Positions 8,454 to 14,871 of a stretch of DNA of 64,000 nucleotides are shown in pieces. Below the pieces are notes generated by a model. The model did no database searches. It worked only from the letters and a program-made list of their open reading frames with translations, and was not told the DNA's origin. Source of the DNA: DASXBJ01 sp036491755 (GTDB taxonomy: Bacteria > Chloroflexota > Dormibacteria > Dormibacterales > Dormibacteraceae). The stretch is from the NCBI GenBank assembly GCA_036491755.1, contig DASXBJ010000031.1:32902-96901 (forward strand), read 5' to 3'. How positions within the stretch are numbered: position 1 is the first letter of the stretch; each line of letters opens with the position of its first letter. The translations under genes were made by a program, and so were the position numbers.

Positions 8454-9661
8454 TGGCTGACCTCCGGCAGGCTGTCGTCGTCGCGACCGCCAGGACGCCG
8501 ATGGGCCGCTATGGCGGCCAGTTGAAGGACGTGCGGCCCGACGATCTTGCCGCGATGGTGCTGAAGGAGGTCTGCGAGCGCGCCCACGTCAGGCCTTCGG
8601 AGGTCGAGGACGTGATCATGGGCTGCGCCAACCAGGCGGGCGAGGACAACCGCAACGTTGCCCGCATGGGCCTCCTGCTGGCCGGCTTCCCGGTGGACGT
8701 GCCGGGCCAGACCGTGAACCGGCTGTGTGGCTCGGGCATGCAGGCGACGATCGCCGCCGCGCGCGAGATCCAGTCCGGCGGAGCTGACGTCGTAATCGCC
8801 GGCGGAGTCGAGAGCATGACCCGTGCACCGTGGGTGATGCCGAAACCGGACGGCGCTTATCCGCGCGGCCCGCAGACCGCATACGACACAGCCCTCGGCT
8901 GGAGGCTGGTGAACCCCAGGATGGCCGAGCTGTACGGGACCCTGCAGATGGGGGAGACCGCCGAGCGGGTGGCCCAGAAGTACGAGATCTCGCGTGAGGA
9001 CCAGGACGCCTTCGCGCTGCGCAGCCACCAGCGCGCCGTCGCGGCGCAGCAGTCGGGCAGGCTGGCCGAAGAGATCGTTCCCATCGAGGTCGCTCAACGC
9101 AGGGGCGAACCTCTTCGGATCACCGCCGACGAGGGGCCGCGGCCAGACGCATCGCTGGAGGCGCTCGCCCGGCTCCGGCCTGCATTCGCCCAGGACGGAT
9201 CGGTCACGGCAGGTAACTCGTCGCCGCTGAACGACGGCGCGAGCGCGCTGCTGCTGATGTCTGACTCGGCCGCCGGCGAGCGCGGCCTGCGGCCGCTCGC
9301 CCGCCTGGTGGCGGCCGCTCCCGCCGGAGTGCATCCCGACTACATGGGCATCGGACCGGTACCGGCGTCCTTGAAAGCGCTCGAGAAGGCCGGGCTCAAG
9401 GCGTCCGACATCGGCGTCGTGGAGCTGAATGAGGCATTTGCCTCCCAATCCCTCGCCTGTGTGCGGCTGCTTGGCCTCGACGAAGACAGGGTCAACGTCA
9501 ACGGCGGGGCGATCGCCCTCGGCCATCCGCTGGGCAGCAGCGGGGCGCGCCTGGTGGGGACGCTCGTGAGGGAGATGGTGCATCGCGACGCGGAGTACGG
9601 CCTGGCGACGATGTGCATCGGGGTGGGCCAGGGCATCGCATCGATCTGGCAGCGGGTTTAG
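8453..9661 (+). CDS. Thiolase, PcaF/PaaJ-like (3-oxoadipyl-CoA or acetyl-CoA acyltransferase)
   Basis: A 402-residue thiolase with GTG start overlapping the preceding stop by one base. Catalytic residues are the nucleophile C92 (NRLCGSGMQ), H358 (GGAIALGHPLG) and C388 (CIGVGQG). The stretch GCANQAGEDNRNVARM near residues 57-72 is characteristic of beta-ketoadipyl-CoA thiolases (PcaF/PaaJ), supporting cleavage of 3-oxoadipyl-CoA to succinyl-CoA and acetyl-CoA, although a general beta-oxidation role is possible. It completes a hydratase-isomerase-thiolase trio; no 3-hydroxyacyl-CoA dehydrogenase is present here. Confidence 0.88.
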   Translation: MADLRQAVVVATARTPMGRYGGQLKDVRPDDLAAMVLKEVCERAHVRPSEVEDVIMGCANQAGEDNRNVARMGLLLAGFPVDVPGQTVNRLCGSGMQATIAAAREIQSGGADVVIAGGVESMTRAPWVMPKPDGAYPRGPQTAYDTALGWRLVNPRMAELYGTLQMGETAERVAQKYEISREDQDAFALRSHQRAVAAQQSGRLAEEIVPIEVAQRRGEPLRITADEGPRPDASLEALARLRPAFAQDGSVTAGNSSPLNDGASALLLMSDSAAGERGLRPLARLVAAAPAGVHPDYMGIGPVPASLKALEKAGLKASDIGVVELNEAFASQSLACVRLLGLDEDRVNVNGGAIALGHPLGSSGARLVGTLVREMVHRDAEYGLATMCIGVGQGIASIWQRV

Positions 9662-9703
9662 CAATCGGGACACCGACCCCTGTCTGAGCGAGATCCGCAG
9701 GCC

Positions 9704-10369
9704 GTGCGGTCGATGTTCGACCGCATCGCCGGACGCTACGACCGGGTCAATACCGTCCTCTCGGCCGGCACGGATGCGGGCTGGCGGCGACGTGCGGCAA
9801 GGGAGGCGGGGATCGAAGCGGGCGGATCGGCGCTGGACGTTGCCTGCGGCTCGGGCAAGCTCACGGCGGTGCTGGCCCGGACCGCCGGACCTGGCGGCCG
9901 GGTCGTAGGCCTCGACTTCAGCGCTCAGATGCTGGAGGTGGCGCGCCGCGACCATCCGGGAATTGCTTTTCTGGAGGGCGACGCCCTCAACCTGCCGTTC
10001 GCGGAGGCGGGCTTCGACGCCACCACCATCGCCTTTGGGTTGCGCAACCTGGCCGACCCGGTGCGCGGCCTGCGCGAGATGATGCGCGTGGTCAAGCCCG
10101 GCGGGCACATGGTCGTGCTCGAGTTCGTGCGGCCGCCCACGGGACTGGTCGGCGGAGCTTACCGTCTGTACCTGCGTACGGTGCTGCCCGCCGTCGGGGG
10201 GGCGATCTCGGGCCAGCCCAAGGCGTACCGGTACCTCAGCGACACGGTCGATTCGTACCGGACGCCGGGAGAGCTCGGCGCCATGGCGATGAGCGCCGGA
10301 TGGACCGATGTGCGCTATGTCGGACTGTCTTTCGGCACCGTGGGGATCATCCGCGGCCGCCGAGCTTAG
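9704..10369 (+). CDS. menG: Demethylmenaquinone/ubiquinone methyltransferase (MenG/UbiE)
   Basis: A 221-residue class I SAM methyltransferase. MFDRIAGRYDRVN near the start, the SAM motif ALDVACGSGKL, GDALNLPF and the UbiE signature FGLRNLADP are all present, so it should methylate demethylmenaquinone. GTG 9704 is the first acceptable start; the reading frame stays open upstream to 9677 with only a CTG, so the true N-terminus may be a few residues longer. It ends within 4 bases of the convergent polyprenyl synthase gene, which makes the side chain of the same quinone. Confidence 0.9.
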   Translation: MRSMFDRIAGRYDRVNTVLSAGTDAGWRRRAAREAGIEAGGSALDVACGSGKLTAVLARTAGPGGRVVGLDFSAQMLEVARRDHPGIAFLEGDALNLPFAEAGFDATTIAFGLRNLADPVRGLREMMRVVKPGGHMVVLEFVRPPTGLVGGAYRLYLRTVLPAVGGAISGQPKAYRYLSDTVDSYRTPGELGAMAMSAGWTDVRYVGLSFGTVGIIRGRRA

Positions 10370-11757
10370 GAGATGCGGTCGACCGCGGAGCGGGCGAGGC
10401 CGATGAGTGTCGGCCGCAGGCCATCCAGCTCGACCTTCTCGAGCTCCTCGACCGCGGCGTCGACCAACGACTGCGCCTCGGCTCGCACGCGGCTGAGGGC
10501 GTCGCTCGACATGACCAGCTCGGCGACGCGGCCGACCTCTTCGTCGCCCAGCGCGCCCGCGAGCAGGCGGCGAACCTCCGGGCCGACGGCGCGGTCCTCG
10601 GCCGCATAGATGAGTGGTAGCGAGACGACACGCTGCCGGATGTCGAGCCCGACGGGCTTGCCCGAGGTGGGGCTGAAGTCGACCATGTCATCGACCATCT
10701 GGAACGCCACGCCGACCAGGTCTCCGTAACGGCGCAGGGCGTCGACCATCTCGGGCTCAGCTTCCGACAGCTGGGCGCCGCAGGCACAGGCTGCGGCGAA
10801 AAGCGCGGCGGTCTTGCCGCGCACGACCTTCAGATACGAGGCGTGGTCGCCCGGATAAGCTCCCCGGAGCGCGACATCGTCGATCTGCGCCGCGCATATG
10901 GCCTCGAGAGCCTCTGCGACGGTGGACGTGACGTCGCGGTTGCCGATCTCCGCTATGAGCCTGGTCGCCTTGGCGAAGTAGTAATCGCCGACCGCGATCG
11001 CCCGCTCCGGTCCTTCGGCTGCCGCCACGGTCGGGCGTCCCCTGCGGTGCGTGCTCTCGTCCACGTAATCGTCGTGGATGAGGGTTGCGTTGTGGAGGAG
11101 CTCGACGGCTGCGGCGAGGCCGGCTGCCCGCAGAGCATCGTGCCGAGGACCGACGCCGGCTGTGAGCTGCACCAATCGCGGGCGCAGGCGCTTGCCCCCG
11201 GCTTCGACCAAACGCCGCATCGGCGCCGCCACCGGCTCCGGGTCGACAAGCAGCTGGCGCAGAAGCTCCAGCTCGACCAGCGTCTCGGAGGGCTCGCGCA
11301 TCTGCCTCTCGCGGAGGGGGGCGAAATCGCCCTCCAGCTGAACTGCTACCTGGCGGCGGCGGGGGCCGTCCAGCTCGACGGCAAAGACGGACTGCCACCG
11401 GCCGAGCACGAGCTCCCCTTCCTCGACGAGCAGCGTGGCAAACGCGGTCAGCAGCATCTGCCGGCAGTGCGCGTGCCCGTTGACCGGCTCGTCAGTGGCG
11501 ACGTCCACGCGCCGCGTGAAGTCATCGTGCTCGTAGCTCGCGCCTTCAGGCGCCACCCGCTCGAGCATGGTTTCGAAATCGCGCAGGAGCAGCGGCTCGT
11601 TCTCGTTCACCGCAAGCCCGACAGTCGTGTGCAGCGACTGGATGTGAATCCGGCCCTCCACCAGCCCGTTCCGCCGGATCTCCTCACGCAGGCGCTCGGT
11701 GATGTCGATGAACTCGGTGCTCTTCCGGCTTTCGAACCTCAGCCGTCCGCCCCTCAT
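10366..11757 (-). CDS. Fusion of YjbQ (UPF0047) domain to trans-polyprenyl diphosphate synthase
   Basis: A 463-residue continuous reading frame with two complete domains. Residues 1-145 are a YjbQ/UPF0047 domain (LHTTVGLAVNE, YEHDDFTRR, NGHAHC, LGRWQSVF, ELDGPR), a family with thiamine-phosphate-synthase-like activity reported in some members. Residues 155-463 are a polyprenyl synthase with GGKRLRPR, the first aspartate motif D229-D230-x-x-D233 and the second D356-D357-x-x-D360, so chain elongation from FPP/GGPP and IPP should be catalysed; product length is not predictable. The ATG overlaps the stop of the 127-residue gene upstream by 4 bases. No stop or frameshift separates the domains, so the fusion appears real. 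Confidence 0.85.
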   Translation of the reverse strand: MRGGRLRFESRKSTEFIDITERLREEIRRNGLVEGRIHIQSLHTTVGLAVNENEPLLLRDFETMLERVAPEGASYEHDDFTRRVDVATDEPVNGHAHCRQMLLTAFATLLVEEGELVLGRWQSVFAVELDGPRRRQVAVQLEGDFAPLRERQMREPSETLVELELLRQLLVDPEPVAAPMRRLVEAGGKRLRPRLVQLTAGVGPRHDALRAAGLAAAVELLHNATLIHDDYVDESTHRRGRPTVAAAEGPERAIAVGDYYFAKATRLIAEIGNRDVTSTVAEALEAICAAQIDDVALRGAYPGDHASYLKVVRGKTAALFAAACACGAQLSEAEPEMVDALRRYGDLVGVAFQMVDDMVDFSPTSGKPVGLDIRQRVVSLPLIYAAEDRAVGPEVRRLLAGALGDEEVGRVAELVMSSDALSRVRAEAQSLVDAAVEELEKVELDGLRPTLIGLARSAVDRIS

Positions 11758-12137
11758 CGCCCCGCCTCGAGCGCGCGCAGGAGCAGGTCACGGGCTGCGG
11801 GCGCAGGATCGCCCGCCGCGGCGGCCGACGCCATGGCCTCGATCGCGGATGCAAACCCCACCTGCACTTGCTGCGGCGCCACATCGGCCAGCAGTCGCGA
11901 CGAGCGGGCCAGGCACAGGTCGCCCATGAGGAGCGTTGGCGGAGCGGCGGCCCGGCCGCCGAGGCCCTGGAGCCGGATCCCGACCTCGACCAGCGCCGCC
12001 GCCAGCGCCAGCCTGGGCTGGGCCGCCGGCTCGTAGGCGCTCGTCGCGGAGAGGTATGACCGATAGGCTTCGGACAAGCCGTCCGCCCACAGGCTCTCGA
12101 GCCGCCCGAGCTCGCGATCGATCACCGCCGTGCTCAT
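11754..12137 (-). CDS. Small protein, candidate component I of a heterodimeric polyprenyl diphosphate synthase
   Basis: A 127-residue, Ala/Leu-rich helical protein with no aspartate-rich motif. It contains LLMGDLCLARSSRLLADV, which matches the GD-x-L-x-A-R-x-x-x-L pattern seen both in polyprenyl synthases and in their non-catalytic component I partners (small subunits of about 140 residues are known in Micrococcus). It overlaps the TetR stop and the polyprenyl synthase start by 4 bases each. The subunit role is an inference from that motif, size and coupling; it could also be an unrelated protein. Confidence 0.5.
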   Translation of the reverse strand: MSTAVIDRELGRLESLWADGLSEAYRSYLSATSAYEPAAQPRLALAAALVEVGIRLQGLGGRAAAPPTLLMGDLCLARSSRLLADVAPQQVQVGFASAIEAMASAAAAGDPAPAARDLLLRALEAGR

Positions 12138-12736
12138 GGCACCGGTTCCACGAGCGTGGCCGCGAGCTGGCGGAAAGCTGACAGGGCTCGCAGGCACGAC
12201 TCGTCGTCGCGGGTGACGACGTAATAGAGCCCGAAGCCGAGGACCGTGTTGAGCACGAGCGGGACGAGCACTTCGCGCGGCACCGTGAGCCGGACGCGGC
12301 CGTCCTCCTCGAGCCTGTCGAGCTGCTCCTGGATCACCTCGCGATACCGGGTGAAGAGCTCGGGCAGATAGGCGCGCAAACGCTCCGTGCGCGGCGCCTG
12401 AACGAGGAGATCGAATGCCGCCAGCTGCACGTCGCCGAGGCGCCGCAGGGAATCCCACAAGGACTCGACACCGATCTCCAGAACCTCGAGGGGGTCGGTG
12501 AGCTGGTTGAGGGTCCGCCGCAGCTCCTCGACCGAGCGCGCGGTGAGATAGCGCCATGCCTCGACCAGGAGCTCTGACTTGGTGGGGAACCAGTACTGGA
12601 GGTTGCCGATCGCCACGCCGGCCTTGGAGGCGATGGCCCGGACGCTCGTGCCGGAGTAGCCGTTTTCGAGCAGCGAGTCCGCGGCTGCGTGGATGATCTG
12701 GTCCCGGGTGCTCTCGGTCGCGGTGGCACCTGTCAT
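12134..12736 (-). CDS. TetR family transcriptional regulator
   Basis: A 200-residue TetR regulator: helix-turn-helix at residues about 10-55 (STRDQIIHAAADSLLENG, TSVRAIASKAGVAIGNLQYWF) and a helical ligand/dimer domain with two hydrophobic helices near the C-terminus. ATG 12736 is preferred to an upstream TTG/GTG because it starts immediately before the HTH. It is the first gene of the operon with the small polyprenyl-synthase-like protein and the YjbQ fusion, so it probably controls isoprenoid synthesis and itself; a palindrome overlaps its start. Confidence 0.85.
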   Translation of the reverse strand: MTGATATESTRDQIIHAAADSLLENGYSGTSVRAIASKAGVAIGNLQYWFPTKSELLVEAWRYLTARSVEELRRTLNQLTDPLEVLEIGVESLWDSLRRLGDVQLAAFDLLVQAPRTERLRAYLPELFTRYREVIQEQLDRLEEDGRVRLTVPREVLVPLVLNTVLGFGLYYVVTRDDESCLRALSAFRQLAATLVEPVP

Positions 12737-12743
12737 ACGTATG
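12734..12743. promoter_or_regulatory. Candidate TetR operator palindrome
   Basis: CATACGTATG is a perfect 10-bp palindrome overlapping the tetR start codon; GTACcagtGTAC, a second inverted repeat, follows at 12743-12754. This is a local AT-rich island in a GC-rich region and is placed where autorepression would act. It also lies between the divergent tetR and aldolase genes, about 70 bases from the latter. Confidence 0.4.
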
Positions 12744-12811
12744 TACCAGTGTACTGAGACCACGAGCCATGGTGGGGCGGCGTTCCGGTTCCGGGGATAA
12801 TCTCGACGGCT

Positions 12812-13450
12812 GTGCGGACCATCGACGAGATATTTCCCAACCGCCTGTGCGGCGTCCTGCGCACGACGGATGCAGACGCGGGCTTCCAGGCCTGCCTGTC
12901 GGCCGTCGAAGGCGGCGTGCGCACGATCGAGATCACCAAGACCGTCCCCTCGTGCTTTGAGCTGATCCGTGGCCTCATCGCGACCACCGGCGGCCGCTAT
13001 GCGGTGGGGGTCGGCACAGTGTGGGACCCGGGGGCGGTCACCGAAGCGAAGGAGGCGGGCGCCTCGTTCGTCGTCACCCCGGTGGTCCTTCCCGAGGTGG
13101 CGGACGCATGCCGCCGCGAAGACATCCTGTGCGTGCTGGGCGCCCTCACTCCGACGGAGATCTACCAGGCTCGGTTGGCCGGGGCCGGGCTCGTCAAGGT
13201 GTTTCCGATCGCGCCGGTCGGCGGTCCCGCCTACATCGAGGCTCTGCAGGGACCCCTTGGCGGTGTGCCTTTCTGGGTCTCGGGCGGCGTGCCGATCGAC
13301 GATATCGGCGCGTACCTCCGGCTCGGTGTCCGCGCGATCGGGCTGACCGGCGCGCTATTCCCGGCGGACGCCCTGGCTAGACGGGACTTCGCCTCGATCC
13401 GGGCCAACGCCGAGCGCGCCGCAACAGCAGCGGCCGCCGTGCCGCGCTAG
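12812..13450 (+). CDS. eda: KDPG/KHG-type class I aldolase
   Basis: A 212-residue TIM-barrel aldolase of the 2-dehydro-3-deoxy-phosphogluconate / 4-hydroxy-2-oxoglutarate family. The catalytic pair is present: Glu in TIEITKTVP and the Schiff-base Lys in GLVKVFPIAPVGG; WVSGGVPIDDI forms the phosphate/carboxylate site. The Arg usual after the catalytic Glu (E-x-T-x-R) is Lys here. It would split KDPG to pyruvate and glyceraldehyde 3-phosphate or act on a related oxo-acid. GTG 12812 follows a GATAAT box by 10 bases. No Entner-Doudoroff dehydratase is nearby, so the exact substrate is open. Confidence 0.85.
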   Translation: MRTIDEIFPNRLCGVLRTTDADAGFQACLSAVEGGVRTIEITKTVPSCFELIRGLIATTGGRYAVGVGTVWDPGAVTEAKEAGASFVVTPVVLPEVADACRREDILCVLGALTPTEIYQARLAGAGLVKVFPIAPVGGPAYIEALQGPLGGVPFWVSGGVPIDDIGAYLRLGVRAIGLTGALFPADALARRDFASIRANAERAATAAAAVPR

Positions 13451-13451
13451 T

Positions 13452-13468
13452 CTCGGGCCCAGCCCGAG
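13452..13468. terminator. Hairpin between convergent eda and pilin genes
   Basis: CTCGGGC-cca-GCCCGAG, a perfect 7-bp stem with a 3-base loop, lies in the 21-base gap between two convergent genes, and can act in both directions. No U-tract follows. Confidence 0.45.
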
Positions 13469-13471
13469 GCT

Positions 13472-13642
13472 TCAGCAACCCGCGTGGTAGCGGCACATCG
13501 TGACTGTGATGTCCGAGTACAGGTTCTGGACCTGGGCGCCGGTGGCGATGAGCGCCACGATCACGATCAGTGCGACCAGCGCGAGGATGAGCGCGAACTC
13601 GACCATGCCTTGAGCGGATTGCCGTACGTGGAATCGCGTCAC
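13472..13642 (-). CDS. Flp/Fap-type pilin (copy 1)
   Basis: A 56-residue protein read as GTG-initiated: MTRFHVRQSAQG, then MVEFALILAL and a 20-residue hydrophobic helix rich in Val/Ile/Leu, ending DITVTMCRYHAGC. The G/M-V-E-F junction followed by an uninterrupted hydrophobic helix is the type IVb (Flp) prepilin pattern, with cleavage after Gly12 and the conserved Glu at position 3 of the mature chain. It is close to copy 2, 45 bases upstream. Tad secretion genes are not in the window. The two C-terminal cysteines (MC-x-YH-x-GC) shared by both copies are unusual for Flp pilins and could form an intra-chain disulfide. Confidence 0.75.
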   Translation of the reverse strand: MTRFHVRQSAQGMVEFALILALVALIVIVALIATGAQVQNLYSDITVTMCRYHAGC

Positions 13643-13686
13643 AGTCGGGAGAGCATTAGGTCAGGTCGCGAGCAGGAAGCTGACGG

Positions 13687-13854
13687 TCAGCAGCCGACGT
13701 GGTAGTTGCACATCGTCGCTGAGATGTTGGAGAACGTGTTGATCAGCTGATTGCCCGTGGCAATCAGCGCGACGATCACGATCAGGGCGACGAGGGCGAG
13801 AATGAGCGCGTACTCGACCATGCCCTGGGCGGATTGCAGGTTGCGTCTGTTCAT
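13687..13854 (-). CDS. Flp/Fap-type pilin (copy 2)
   Basis: A 55-residue protein beginning MNRRNLQSAQG, then MVEYALILAL and a long Val/Ile/Leu helix ending IATG, then a polar tail ending MCNYHVGC. The central region is almost identical to copy 1, whereas N-terminal leader and tail differ, indicating an old tandem duplication. Leader peptidase would cut after Gly11, leaving Met-Val-Glu-Tyr, the classical Flp start. It lies 24 bases after hcrB on the same strand, but its role is unrelated to that enzyme. It was too short for ordinary ORF calling. Confidence 0.78.
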   Translation of the reverse strand: MNRRNLQSAQGMVEYALILALVALIVIVALIATGNQLINTFSNISATMCNYHVGC

Positions 13855-13878
13855 CACGGTGCTGCTTGACCTAGAAGG

Positions 13879-14871
13879 TTAACCGGCGAGGCCCGCTGTT
13901 TGGTCGCTGGCGCGATGTAGTGCCTCCTCGACGACCACCCGAACCATGCGTTTGCGCCAGAAGTGGCTGAGATCCGCATTGTCGAGGGGCTTGGCCGGCC
14001 TGGCTGCCATCTCAGCAGTTTCGCGAATAGTCTCGAGGTCGGCGCGCCTTCCCTTCAGGAAGTCTTCAGCAGCCGATGCTCGCAGTGGATGCGATGCAAC
14101 CGCCGACAGGACGATGCGACAGCCGCTGACCAGGTCGCCGTCGAATTGCAGCGCCACCGCCGCGCCGGCGATGGGGAAGTCGATCGAGCCTCGGCGCCGG
14201 AGCTTGACGTAGGCGCTCCTCGTCTTGGCGCCGGCGCGTAGACGGATCGCCGTCAACACCTCATGAGGCTTTTTGGCCATGTACACGATCCCGTCGTCGA
14301 GGTAGAGATTCTCGACGGGGATCTCGCGCTCGCCATCCGTCCCGCACAGCACGACGGAGCCGTCGAGTGCGATCGCCATCGGCGCCGTGTCGGATGACGA
14401 CACGGCCCAGCATCGCCGGCTGCTCGGCGCGACAAGACAGATGTCACCGTCCTTCTTCATGCAGAACCCCGCCGCCTTCCGCCATTCGTAGGTCATGTCG
14501 TAGTAGTTGCAGCGCGTGTCAACGCACAGGTTTCCGCCGACCGTGCCGGCATTGCGAAGCGGCGGCGACGAGACCAGGCCCGCCGCCTGCGCGTATCCGT
14601 GGAACGGCCCGGTGCGGCCCTGCTCGCGCGCTGCTGCGGCGAGGGTCGTGCCGGCGCCGACGAGAGCCTCGCCCGACCCCTGGCGCACGCCCCTCGGCAG
14701 GAAGTCGAGGGCGATCAGGGTGTCGATCTCGAACTGGCGTCGCTTGAGCTTCGGGAAAAGGTCGGTGCCCCCGGCCACGAACATGGCGCGCGCTCCCGCA
14801 TCGGCGGCCATGCCTGCAGCCTCGCGGGCCGTCTTCGGGCGCAGGTACTTAAATCGCGGCAGCCGAAGCAC
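13879..14871 (-). CDS. hcrB: 4-hydroxybenzoyl-CoA reductase beta subunit (FAD + extra [4Fe-4S])
   Basis: A 330-residue FAD-binding subunit of the xanthine oxidase family. GTG 14871 is chosen because LRLPRFKYLRPKT begins the FAD fold; it overlaps the hcrA stop by 23 bases. FAD motifs are VAGGTDL (residues 32-38) and NAGTVGGN (107-114). It carries the roughly 40-residue insertion that sets HcrB apart from other family members, with C121, C137, C145 and C154; spacing 16-8-9 equals that of the cysteines known to hold the low-potential [4Fe-4S] in the Thauera enzyme (from memory C122, C138, C146, C155). It would pass low-potential electrons to the molybdenum site for dehydroxylation of 4-hydroxybenzoyl-CoA to benzoyl-CoA. 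Confidence 0.88.
   Translation of the reverse strand: MLRLPRFKYLRPKTAREAAGMAADAGARAMFVAGGTDLFPKLKRRQFEIDTLIALDFLPRGVRQGSGEALVGAGTTLAAAAREQGRTGPFHGYAQAAGLVSSPPLRNAGTVGGNLCVDTRCNYYDMTYEWRKAAGFCMKKDGDICLVAPSSRRCWAVSSSDTAPMAIALDGSVVLCGTDGEREIPVENLYLDDGIVYMAKKPHEVLTAIRLRAGAKTRSAYVKLRRRGSIDFPIAGAAVALQFDGDLVSGCRIVLSAVASHPLRASAAEDFLKGRRADLETIRETAEMAARPAKPLDNADLSHFWRKRMVRVVVEEALHRASDQTAGLAG

Noticed and set aside
8342..10108. 588-residue minus-strand frame
   Set aside because: Shadow of the thiolase and menG genes; His/Arg/Gly-rich with no domain.
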